The translations under genes were made by a program, and so were the position numbers. The notes below the pieces were generated by a model that did not search any database, was not told the origin of the DNA, and saw only the letters and a program-made list of their open reading frames with translations. This document shows, in pieces, positions 11,177 through 20,627 of a DNA stretch of 36,239 bases; within the stretch, counting starts at the first letter, position 1; every line of letters starts with the position of its first letter. Origin of the DNA: Mesotaenium endlicherianum (Eukaryota; Streptophyta; Zygnematophyceae; Zygnematales; Mesotaeniaceae); NCBI GenBank assembly GCA_009602735.1, contig WELA01009966.1, positions 362,301 through 398,539 on the forward strand. The letters are read 5' to 3'.

Positions 11177-11885
11177 TGTAATGAATCAATATATTGGTTG
11201 ATATAATATTATTGTTAAATAAGTTCAGCCTGCTGAACTTTAGTTAATAATCAGTCTGCTAGACTTTGTAATTAATATCAGATTAATGACTCAGCCGGAA
11301 GCAGCAGGCTGAAGTCAGCTTAAGTCAGCTTGCTGACACATTCTTTGACAGCCAGTTGACTCCCGTACTCGGTCGCAACGAACTGCCTAGATAATCATCT
11401 AAGTGAGATATGTTGGATGAATAGCAAGATGACATCTCTAGGATGGATGGCGATTCGGGATGATAGGAGATGGCGGTGGATTTGGTTAACCGAGGTCCTA
11501 CCAGCGTGGTTAACTCCAGGGTAAGCGGTGCCATCGCACTTGCCGTTGAACAATAAACTCATTCCATGTACATATGCTAGGTATTGCTCCCGAGTTTGGC
11601 ATTTGGAGACGAGGCCAACTCTCTTGTACAGCTTACTGAGAGAGATCTGAATCCAAGGCAAGAAGCCATTGATACGCACTGTCTTCTAACCTTGCTTATG
11701 TAAGAGTTTACTGATTGCATTACTGATGCTAGTTTACTTGCATTTGACTTGCAAAGTGTGCTCTACTGCTAGTGTGTTGTCCTTCGCTGTTTAATCTCTT
11801 TACAGTAGATTCCATAAAGATTACTTGCTGATATAAAGATCTTCATTAATTGTTAATCGTCTATTTGGTAGGTCGATTCATTTCA
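11177..11885 (+). repeat. 5' LTR of element A
   Basis: 709 bp, starting TGTAATGAATCA and ending ATTTCA (TG...CA). Homologous to the LTR of B (9099-9804) and to the fragment at 24894-25195. AATAAA at 11552-11557 is a candidate polyadenylation signal within it. Confidence 0.9.
11552..11557 (+). terminator. Candidate polyadenylation signal in LTR of A
   Basis: AATAAA in the middle of the LTR, where retroelement transcripts usually end. In the B LTR the matching site reads AGTAAA, so it is not conserved. Confidence 0.3.
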
Positions 11886-11886
11886 G

Positions 11887-11899
11887 TGGTATTGGAGTC
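11887..11899 (+). promoter_or_regulatory. Primer binding site of element A
   Basis: TGGTATTGGAGTC lies one base after the LTR. The TGGTAT start fits pairing with the 3' end of initiator tRNA-Met (TGGTATCAGAGC type), with mismatches further in. Confidence 0.6.
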
Positions 11900-11919
11900 T
11901 TTATCACAATTTTTCTTGT

Positions 11920-13272
11920 ATGGTAAGGACGAGGTCTCAAACTAGCAACTCCCAAGACATGGAGAACCAGGATAACGAGAATGTCAAAAACCAGGCCGAA
12001 AGCCATGTAGCGGGAATCCGTACCTATTCTGAAGCAGTGGCAGATACTGCAGCTAGAGAGGCTGCAGATGAGGCAGCTGCTATTGCTGCAGTCACAGCAC
12101 AGCACGCTGAAAAGGAAAGAGGCAGATTAGAGACAGAAAGATCCAATCGCAAATGGCGAGTATGTACAAGTTCCAACAGGAGGACAAAAGAATCATTACC
12201 TCCCTGCTGCGGGACAGGGACCAACTGGGTTCTCAAACCACGGGTGGTGGTGGCAAAGGGCCAAGTAAGCCTAAGCCGAAACCACCCCAGGACTATGATC
12301 CTGAGGGAAACAAGAAATATTACCTGATCAAGTTTCTCGCTGATGTTGAGCAATGGCTAGATAATTACCCAGAGCTGCAGGATTACGAGAAGGTCAGGCA
12401 CACCGGTGCTCTACTGAAAGGTAATGCAGCAGACTGGTGGCTGTACTGGAAAGGAGAGCGTAAGGCTCAGCAACTCGGTGACCCTACATGGGTAGAGTTT
12501 GTCGAGAAGTTGCATGAGAAGTTTGATGTCATCAACCAGCAGGAGAAAGCTATCTATGCGATGATCTCCCTGACACTGAAGCAGGCCACTTCAGTTGCTG
12601 AGTTTGCTCAAAAGTTCCAGGAGAACATGATGAAGCAGCCAGACTTGCCAGAACGATATAGGATAGCATACTTCAGGTATGGCTTGAAATCCGAAGTCTC
12701 TGGTCATTTTGCTGAAGAGAAGTATGAGAAACTGGCTAACTTGATACAGGATGCTGATGCCTGGGATCAGCAGCAGTTCAATCACAAGCACCAGAGTAAT
12801 GCTTTGGAGTCTAAGATTGTCAAAAAGTCCCACGGTTCCTACAATGCAATCGAAGGAGACCAGGCTGAGGATGGTCAGGGTGATAAGTAAGAGTATGAGT
12901 ACAATGCTATACAGTCTAGAGTGAGAGGCGATCACTCTTGAGGTGGCTATGGACGAGGTGGCGGTAGGACTAAGCCGAGACCGGCCTCAGCAAAATTTGT
13001 TTGCTACCATTGCCAAGAGTTGGGTCACTTCAGAGAGCAGTATCCAAACAAGCACCTCCTAAAGGTCGAGAGAAAGGACCAGCCTTTAAAAGACAGCAAC
13101 AGTCAGTAATTCAGTCTACTGACTGTGAGGATACTAGAGATAGTGAGTCGTCCCTAGCTGCCCTCGTAGCAGGTATTATGGGTCTTGCTGAACTGGATTC
13201 AGTATGCATGCTTGACAACCAGATAAAGGAGACCATCAACAATATAAACTTTCAGAAAGTGCACTCTAGATG
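11920..13272 (+). pseudogene. Element A gag (broken)
   Basis: Reading starts at the ATG at 11920 with an acidic, Ala-rich N-terminus. It shifts frame near 12150 into the 12153-12890 frame, which carries the retrotransposon gag core (GNAADWWLYWKGE, FVEKLHEKFD, ATSVAEFAQKF). After a stop at 12888 the frame continues to a zinc knuckle at about 12998-13041, CYHCQELGHFREQY. The fourth metal ligand (Cys) is replaced by Tyr, so zinc binding is probably lost. Gag would package the RNA in virus-like particles. Confidence 0.8.
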
Positions 13273-13367
13273 ATCTAGTTCCACCTGATGTCCAACATTT
13301 CTTTGCTAAGTCGAGAGAACAATGCGAAAGTCAGGAGAAGACGGTCCCCCCTATCCTACTGCATTGC

Positions 13368-13772
13368 ATGATTGCAAGTAGGAAGTTGAGGGCATTTGTT
13401 GACGGAGGGGCGTCACATACTTTCATCCATAAGGACTTAGTTAAGCGGCTAAGGCTGCCTATCGTCACCCAAGGGAATAGAAAAATATTCCTTGGAGATG
13501 CCTCAAGTATCCCGGGAGGAATTATAACCAAGCCTATTGAGGTCCAGTTAGGTTCTGGCATTGCAATTCTAATTGAAACGCTTACATTTGAGGTACTCAA
13601 CACTGGCTTTTATGATCTCGTGCTAGGCAGGTCCTGGCTTAACAGACATCAAGCTGAAGTGTGTTGGAGCAGAGGTACAATTAAAGTGAGAGGAGCCAGT
13701 GTTGGGCAGACTAACTTGGCACCCACCAGTGCTCTTCCTCTTGTCCTGTATGGATGGCAAATGAAGGAATAG
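13368..13772 (+). pseudogene. Element A aspartic protease domain
   Basis: Contains FVDGGASHTFIH (usual D-S/T-G catalytic motif, here D-G-G) and the second signature VLGRSWLNRH. In functional copies it is part of a gag-pol polyprotein and cleaves it. Here it is isolated by stops on both sides. The Ser/Thr to Gly change next to the catalytic Asp may itself reduce activity. Confidence 0.75.
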
Positions 13773-13970
13773 AAGAGGCTTCCAGGAGGATGCAAATTGC
13801 TGAATGCAATGGAGTTCATTGAAAGCTGGAACCAGAAGAAAGACAGAATGTTTCGTCTGCTGCTAAGAGAGGTACCTCCTCAACGTGAAGAAGTGGTTGA
13901 GAAAAAGGTAAGCCCTCCGGAGCACCCTACTGCTGCAAAAATTGTTGCTTAGTACACTGATGTTTTTAAT

Positions 13971-15190
13971 ATGCCTCCGAGACTACCCCCTAAGAGGGAA
14001 GTAGATCATAGGAGTGATTTATTACCTGAAAGTCAGCCACCCTGGCAACGCACATATGGCTTGTCTTATGTGGAGAGCGAAGAGTTGAAAACACAGATTG
14101 CAGAGCTTGAGGAAAATGGTTATATTTTCCCCAGTAAATCACTTTATGGCGCACCCATCATCTTTGTTAAGAAAAAGGATGGCAATATGCGGACGTGTGT
14201 GGACTATAGAGCTCTGAACAGAATTACAGTAAAGAACAAGTATGCTATACCCAGAATCATGGATTTGCTTGATACCCTGTCTGGTGCTAATGTGTTCAGT
14301 TAGATAGATCTCAAGACTGGTTATCATCAAATCAGAATTGCTGAGGGGGATGAACACAAGACTGCCTTCCGCACACGTTATGGGCACTATGAGTTTAATG
14401 TTATGCCATTTGGACTGACTAATGCTCCTGCGACCTTCATGGGTGCTATGAATGACATTTTCAGACCTTACGTGGATAAGTTTGTGCAAGTCTCCCTGGA
14501 TGATGTTCTAATTTTCTCTAAAGATGAAGCTCAGCATGTTGAACACTTAAAGACAGTCATGGATACTCTGAGAAGAAATCAGTTATATGCTAAAATGAGC
14601 AAGTGTGATTTCTTCAGGGAAAGCATTGAATTCTTAGGCCACGTTGTAGTAAAGAAGGCATCAGTGTGGATCCTAAGAAAGTCCAGACCATAAGGGACTG
14701 GCAAGTACCACAGTCTGTCTCTGAAGTTAGATCCTTCCTCGGGTTGGCTTACTACTATAGGAGATTTATTGATAATTATTCTACAAAGGCCAGTAAACTG
14801 ACTGACCTTAGTAAGAAGGACATAGGGTATGTGTGGGGGGAAGAGCAGCAGGCTGCCTTCCAGACCCTTAAAGATGCTCTTTGTTCTGCCCCAGTCCTAG
14901 CCGTGTATGACCCTAGCAAACCTGTGCAGGTAGTTACTGATGCTTTTGACTTTGCCATGGGTGCTATTTTGTTGCAGCCTATTGACAAAACCACAAAGGA
15001 TGGTAAGGTAGAGCAGGAGTGGCACCCTGTGCTATACGAGTTTATGAAATTCAACCCAGCTGAAATTAACTATTCCGTGCATGATAAGGAGCTGCTTGCT
15101 ATCATTCATATGCTCAAACAGTGGAGAGCATACTTACATGGTAAAGCTTCTAAGGTGATTACAGATCACCTAGCTCTGACTCACTTTTAG
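13971..15190 (+). pseudogene. Element A reverse transcriptase and RNase H (interrupted)
   Basis: Reverse transcriptase runs from about 13971 ([43 protein letters not shown]). The catalytic box reads VSLDD rather than the common V/FLDD or YVDD. An in-frame TAG at 14301 replaces the Lys of the FSKID motif, which the A' copy keeps as AAG. A frameshift near 14660-14690 moves to the thumb and RNase H ([23 protein letters not shown]). A second TAG lies at 15188. Confidence 0.85.
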
Positions 15191-15202
15191 AAGAAGTCCA
15201 AG

Positions 15203-16891
15203 TTGTCGAGGAGGGAGATCCGCTGGAGCCAGATGCTAGAGCAGTTCCAAGTCCAGATCGACTACAAACCAGGGAAGTTGAATCCTGCTGATGCACTCTC
15301 TAGAAGACCTGACTTGCAAGAAAGGAACTTTAGTCAGCATGCTGTAGATAAAGTCCTGTGTGCACTCACTTCACTAAAGGTGAAAAAGTCCTTCCTAGAA
15401 CAACTTAGGAAAGCCTACCTTTCTGACCCAACATTTGAGCCCAGCCCCACTACTGGTGTGTGTCGTGCTACTGCACTCGGGTATAAGCTTAAGGGAGGGG
15501 TCTGGGTGACTGAAACCACTTCAGGCAGGCTGAAGCTGGTCATTCCTAATAACTTGGAAATAAGGTCTCTCTTACTGAGTCAAGCGCATGACAGTCTCCT
15601 GGGTGGACATTTGGGGCAGGCCAAAACTGTTGGCAAACTGGCAAAACATTATCATTGGGAGGGATTACCCCGGGAGGTCTTGAAATATGTCAAGTCCTGT
15701 GACCAGTGTCAAAGGAATAAGTCTAGGCACACACCACCGGGAGGTCTCTTGCAACCGCTGCCCATCGCAGCTGGACGCTGGGAAACTATATCTATGGACT
15801 GGGTGGTCTCACTACCAAGAACTGCCAATGGGCATGATTCAATATTGGTAGTCGTGGATAAACTGACAAAAATGGTCATTTTTATCCCCACAACTGTCAA
15901 AGTGACTGCACTCGAAACAGCGAGACAATTCTACAACCATGTAGTATGCCAACATGGGCTCCCTTCTAATATCATCTCAGACAGAGACTCAAAATTCACC
16001 TCTAAGTTCTGGAGAGCTTTAATGGGGTTAATGGGAGTCAAACAGCTGCTCAGCACAGTAAACCACCCTCAGACTGATGGGCAATCTGAAAGAACTAACC
16101 GAGTTCTGCAGGAGGTGCTGAGAGCATATATTAACCAAAAACAAGATAATTGGGATGACCTGTTGCCTCAAATTCAGTTTGCGGTCAACAGTGCGGTGCA
16201 CGCGTCAACGGGCAAGACTCCTTTTGAACTCAGCCTGGGTAGAGTCCCTAAGTCTCCTCTAGATGTGCTAGGGGAATCTTTAACTCACCCTGAAGGGATT
16301 GACAACCCGGTCTCCCTCCAGTTAACTCAGGAGTTTGCTGACACCCTGTCAGAAGTCCAACGAAACTTGCACACGGCCCAAGAAAACCAACAAAAATACG
16401 CTAATCAACACCGTCGGGAACTGACATTTTCCAAGGGGGATTTAGTCAAACTGCATTCTCAGCACCTGTACCTCCCTGGTGTGGTCAAGAAAAAGCTTGG
16501 CCCTGTCTGGGTCGGTCCATATTCGGTGGTCCGTCGTGTCGGTCAGAATGCTTACAAACTGAACATGTCAGCTGACTACAAGGGTCACCCGGTCTTTAAT
16601 GTCTCCTTCCTGGAACCATACATCAAAGGTGATACACTGTTCACAGGTCGGTTACCTGTCCAACCGGGACCGGTCCCCGCTGTCCGGGACGGCGACCCTG
16701 AGGAATATGAGGTCGATGAGATTTTAGACGCTCGCTCGGTCCGTCGATCGTCTAAATATGTCATGAAGTACCTCATCCGATGGAAGGGTTACGATGCCTC
16801 TGGGGACACTTGGGAATTTAAAGACCAGCTAACCAATGCCAAAGGGGCGTTGAAACGGTTCCACCTTCGGGCGGCTGGGGCACCGCCCTAA
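15203..16891 (+). CDS. Element A integrase with chromodomain
   Basis: Uninterrupted 562-codon frame, in the same frame as the preceding RNase H segment but after its TAG. Order: end of RNase H (residues 1-35), HHCC zinc domain (about 130-170, ending CDQCQRNK), DDE catalytic core (MDWVVSLP, SDRDSKF, then E of SERTNR), C-terminal domain, and a chromodomain near residues 495-545 (LIRWKGYDASGDTWEF). Integrase inserts the DNA copy; the chromodomain is thought to steer insertion to marked chromatin. The usual WEP is WEF here. Confidence 0.9.
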   Translation: MSRREIRWSQMLEQFQVQIDYKPGKLNPADALSRRPDLQERNFSQHAVDKVLCALTSLKVKKSFLEQLRKAYLSDPTFEPSPTTGVCRATALGYKLKGGVWVTETTSGRLKLVIPNNLEIRSLLLSQAHDSLLGGHLGQAKTVGKLAKHYHWEGLPREVLKYVKSCDQCQRNKSRHTPPGGLLQPLPIAAGRWETISMDWVVSLPRTANGHDSILVVVDKLTKMVIFIPTTVKVTALETARQFYNHVVCQHGLPSNIISDRDSKFTSKFWRALMGLMGVKQLLSTVNHPQTDGQSERTNRVLQEVLRAYINQKQDNWDDLLPQIQFAVNSAVHASTGKTPFELSLGRVPKSPLDVLGESLTHPEGIDNPVSLQLTQEFADTLSEVQRNLHTAQENQQKYANQHRRELTFSKGDLVKLHSQHLYLPGVVKKKLGPVWVGPYSVVRRVGQNAYKLNMSADYKGHPVFNVSFLEPYIKGDTLFTGRLPVQPGPVPAVRDGDPEEYEVDEILDARSVRRSSKYVMKYLIRWKGYDASGDTWEFKDQLTNAKGALKRFHLRAAGAPP

Positions 16892-16954
16892 CTGTCCCTT
16901 CAGTAGACATGGGAAGGTGACAGGAGGTCCTGTCTCCATACGAGTTGGAGGGGG

Positions 16955-16964
16955 ATGTGATAGT
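16955..16964 (+). promoter_or_regulatory. Internal polypurine-tract-like sequence after pol of A
   Basis: GAGTTGGAGGGGGATG followed by TGTGATAGTTAG sits about 60 bases after the pol stop, resembling a polypurine tract plus LTR start. A second similar tract, AAGTTGGAGGGAG, lies at about 17002-17014. Neither is followed by the known LTR of this family, which starts TGTAATG. The LTR of B is instead preceded by AAGTTGGAGGCA. Confidence 0.45.
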
Positions 16965-17215
16965 TAGTGACAGTTGTGACAAGCAGCCCACCTTTAAAAT
17001 TAAGTTGGAGGGAGTGGTATACTCTGCCCACCATATTACACACTCAACCTGCGCTCACACTCACTTGCTCTCTAGCTCAATTTTCCCTTATATTCACTCA
17101 CACCAGGTATTCCACACTAGGAACTCTCCCGATCGCGTTCCTCTTCATCAAGGGCACTCAGTAGCGGCAAAATATCATGACTTCACTAACTGCATTGTGT
17201 TTATGATTGAGCAGG

Positions 17216-18719
17216 ATGACTCAAAAGTCGAAACTCAAGAGGAAGAGAAGGGCGGAAGAGGCACATGCAGAATACTTGCAATTCCGTGGAGACATCGAAT
17301 CATCCTCCATCTCCGCTCGGGAATCACAACGACTCCAACAACAGCGGGAGGCATAGAAAAAGAAGGAGGAGGAGGAACAGGCCACACTGAGGCAGGAAGA
17401 AATGGACAGAAAAGCTGCAGAGGAGGCCAAGAAAGCAGAGGAGGAGAGGCAAGATGAGGAGAAGCGGAAGCAGCAGGCTGAAGAAGAAGAACAGAGGAGA
17501 ATCAGCAGCTACCGCTACACAGTGCTGGGCAAGGGCTTTGATCTACTGAAGGAGGCCTTCAAGTATGCCCAGAGAAGTCGCAGTGAGTCGCAAAAGGAAA
17601 TCCTCCAGAGGGAAGGGGGAACATCCAAAAACTTTGACAAGTATATAGAGGTCAGCACAGGGCTCCTCCTCTACCACGATTATGCCAGGATGGTAGGATA
17701 TACGGTCAGAGAGGCCAAGGCAATGGCCCAGGTGAACGAAGCAGGGGCTGTCTCTATTCCTGGTATCTGGGGGGAAGATAGGGTCATCAAGATGATTCCC
17801 ATGGACGCGGACAGCTTCAAGGACTCGACACCCCATAACAGGTTCAAGGCCATGTACAATGAGGTGGAGAGGAGGAGCTGGGAATTCTTGGCCAAGGAAA
17901 CCAACCAGCTAGACTTTGCAGGGCACTGGTACCCTTGTACTCTTAAAAGGACAGACCCTGCCTTCTTCCAAAAGCCCACTGATTGGCGGTGGATGACCAT
18001 CAACATGAGGGACCAGCAGAATGACAGGGCGACGGACGAGGATTTCCTGACAGACCTAAAGGGGAACATAGTATTGCCCCCTCACATTGCGGCTTGGGAC
18101 CCAAGATTACATGGAGTCAGTGACTGCATGAGCCAAGAGATGCAGGGGGACAGAAGCAGGGCCCGAGAGTCATTCTCCAAAGGGAAGCACGCTTATGCCA
18201 AATGGGCAAGTAAGCAGGGGGAAAAGGACCTCTATGCGGTCCGGACTCAGCAGCCCCCACCAGCACCCAAAAGGGGAAGGTCAGTAGGATATTCTTTTTC
18301 TCGGGAAGAGCTGGAGCAGCTGACAGAAGAGATCCCAGAAGTCTCAGAGAAACCCGGGGACGGCGAGGAGGAGGAGTCAGAGGAAGACGAGGAGGAAGGC
18401 GAGGAGGAGGACACTAGCCCCGCCGTGATCCTGACACCTGCCACATCCCCTGTAAGGGAGAAGACGGGGTTGGCCCTGCAGCAACTCGCTGAAGAGGAGG
18501 ATATCACTTGGCTGGGAACTGCCAGAGGACAGAGCCCATCTCCAGGCTGGAAACCCAGTCAGACAGGGCAGACAGGAGGGCTGCTCGGGAGATAGCCAGA
18601 GGCCTGCCAGCATCTCCCTCGCAGAGAGGGCATGTACCCTTGGCTCATGTCATGCAACATCCTTCTGGGATGCCGGTATACGTACCTGTCAGTTTGAGGG
18701 CTATCCAGGAGAAGGCTGC
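17216..18719 (+). pseudogene. Extra ORF of element A (post-pol, coiled-coil, function unknown)
   Basis: Starts at the ATG at 17216 with a basic KSKLKRKRR segment (nuclear-localisation-like). One in-frame TAG occurs at 17354, then 397 open codons from 17402 to 18595. Residues after the TAG form a charged Glu/Lys coiled coil, followed by a globular part containing WRWMTI, AAWDPRL and KQGEKDLYAVRTQQPP, then a Glu-rich acidic tract. Near 18530 the homologous frame shifts (18508-18719), and element C cuts it after VSLRAIQEKAA. A second, inverted copy occurs in element B, so it belongs to the family. I recognise no known domain. It is not an envelope-like protein: no signal peptide or membrane segment is visible. 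Confidence 0.75.
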
Positions 18720-19463
18720 TGAAAGGGGCAGAGTGCCCTAGTGGAAGCGTAGTGACTCACGAGGAACAAAGCTAGTTGCAATCATACTCAAGAGTGCAGC
18801 CGCATATTGCTAAGAAAGCTTAGGAAAATTACTTGACATTTTGAGTGGCAAGAAACTGCTCACAAATGATGTAGGATGAAAGGCCTTGTCATTACAAACC
18901 CGTAGAAATTTACAGAAGTGAAAACTGATAAGAAACAAAGAAGTTATGCCTATTTATAATTTTTTGCCTAAGTGCTCCCCTCTAGGAGGAAGCTACAGAT
19001 TTTCCTAAGTGTTCGTCAAATCGTCCCTTCCAGAATATTCGAGAGTAAGCCAGATCAGTCTAATCTGATGTGTCGGGCCGAATTGACGTCCACATACATG
19101 TATCGACATTACTAGAATATTCTATCTTAGACGCGCTAGGCTAAACCGAAACTTCTAAGTAAATCGACCTAGTCGGCACTCCGCGTCAACCGAACTTACG
19201 TGAAGGTTCGAGTTCATTCTAACGGGCCAGATCGCTCGACGCTGTCGGTCAATCCGACGGTCGCGCTCACCGCGAATTAAGGACAGTCGTCGACCGACCT
19301 CAAAATTAATTAAACTTCATAAATCCGTAACGCTCTCAATACTTGACCAAATTCGATGAACTTTATATCAAAATGACCACAAAAATGCACTCTACATGAA
19401 TGTGCAATCAAAACATAATTTTATGAAACTCAAAAGTGCACTTTATAAACCTATGACCTTACA
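18720..19463 (-). repeat. 3' LTR of element C
   Basis: On the minus strand it runs TGTAAGGTCATAGG ... CCCCTTTCA, collinear with 24147-24889. Its outer end abuts the truncated extra ORF of element A. Confidence 0.93.
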
Positions 19464-20589
19464 TCATCCCCCTCCCCAAGATGCGACGTGCTCCACGCAT
19501 TCTGTAGGTAACGCCTCAACTTACTCTCACAATGAGTCAAGTTGGCCTCTGGCTCCCAAGTGTTGTCGTCCGCAAGGTAGCCTTTCCACTTGACCAGATA
19601 CTCTTGGACAAATCGTTGACCTCGCTTGACTCGTCGATCGCCGACAATTGCCTCCACTTCATACTCCAATACATCATCGATCTCGACTGGTGGTGGCGGT
19701 GTAGGTAGTCGTCCTGGATGTCCTTCATTCGGGTCAACGTATGGTCGCAAACAACTGACATGGAACACATCATGGATACGCCAGCCTGAAGGAAGTTCCA
19801 ACTTGTAGGTCACTGGATTCACCTGCTTGAGCACCACAAAGGGACCTGTAAACCGTGCCCGCAATTTCCTCTTGCCTGTGAAGGGTAGGTTCTCTGTTGA
19901 CAAGAGTACTTTGTCGCCCACATGGAATGTCACTTCCCTCCTGTGCTTGTTAGCATGCTTGACCTGCTCTTCCTGTGCCTTCCGAATACACGTCTTCGCC
20001 ATATCCCAAGTCTTGGCCTTCTGTTCCATAAAAGCTTGTGTAGTAGGAACCTGAGTCTCCTTGGCCTTCTCCAGCAAGATGTTCCCTGAATGATATACTT
20101 CTCTCCCATAAACCATAGCGAATGGTGACTGCTTGGTCGATCCCTGCATGCTGTTGTTGTAGGCAAACTCCAACCCTGGTAGCTTCTTGTCCCACTCTGA
20201 AGGGTCCTGCATAGTGAAACTCCTGAGCACCTCTTGCAGAGTTCTGTTGAGCCTCTCACTCTGCCCGTCTGTCTGAGGATGATAGGAAGTGCTCATACTC
20301 CCCATCAAAGTAAACAACGACCGCCAGAATTGCTAGTAAACCTTGAATCCCGATCTGAAACAATTACCTTCGACAACCCATGTAGCCTGAAAATATGATC
20401 AAAGAATAGCCGTGCCACATTTGCTGCCGTAGAAGTCTCCTTCATGGGAATGAAGTGAGCCATCTTGCTGAGTCTGTCAGACACTACCCATACTGCATCG
20501 TGCCCTTGACCACTGACTGGTAACGATGTGATGAAGTCCATAGCAATCTGCTCCCAAGGATACTCTGGAATAGGCAGGGGTCGCAATGT
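19451..20589 (-). pseudogene. Element C integrase core and chromodomain (one frameshift)
   Basis: Two frames. 20589 to about 20330 carries the start of the DDE core (MDFITSLP, SDRDSRF). 20317-19451 carries the third acidic residue (SERLNR), the C-terminal domain and a chromodomain (YLVKWKGYLADDNTWEPE) with the canonical WKGY and WEP. They are separated by an apparent one-base loss at about 20328-20332, where a T run in the Asn-Phe-Trp motif is one short. Without it the frames would join. The last 13 bases (19451-19463) overlap the LTR. Confidence 0.85.
19464..19482 (-). promoter_or_regulatory. Polypurine tract of element C
   Basis: On the minus strand CTTGGGGAGGGGGATGA lies immediately before the 3' LTR. 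This is the expected plus-strand DNA primer site. Confidence 0.8.
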
Positions 20590-20627
20590 NCCAAAGGATA
20601 CTCTGGAATAGGCCGGGGCCGCAATGT
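20553..20627 (-). other. Assembly join: single N flanked by a duplicated ~36-bp segment
   Basis: 20553-20589 and 20591-20627 are near copies (shared core GGATACTCTGGAATAGG) with an N between them. They differ by one indel and two substitutions, so they come from two slightly different sequences. The duplication breaks the pol frame in integrase. This is the pattern of overlapping contig ends that were joined instead of merged. Confidence 0.85.

Larger units (their letters stand above)
11177..18719 (+). mobile_element. Element A: decayed Ty3/gypsy chromovirus with an extra 3' ORF
   Basis: Order: 5' LTR, tRNA-primed site, gag, protease, reverse transcriptase, RNase H, integrase, chromodomain, then about 320 bases and a further ORF. 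This order (integrase after RNase H) defines Ty3/gypsy, and the chromodomain places it among chromoviruses. Coding frames carry several stops and frameshifts, so it is inactive. Its 3' LTR is missing: element C interrupts the extra ORF at 18719/18720. Confidence 0.9.

Noticed and set aside
12024..12353. Minus-strand ORF opposite gag of element A
   Set aside because: It overlaps the recognised gag domain and has no recognisable domain of its own.
14301..17356. Reassigned TAG codon, since several stops in element A are TAG (14301, 15188, 17354)
   Set aside because: One of them replaces a Lys codon that a sister copy keeps as AAG, other stops and frameshifts also occur, and the element is visibly decayed. 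The host genes end in TAA and TGA and give no support.
17402..18595. Envelope-like protein in element A
   Set aside because: The position after integrase suggests env, but the protein is a charged coiled coil with an acidic tail and no signal peptide, cleavage site or membrane anchor.
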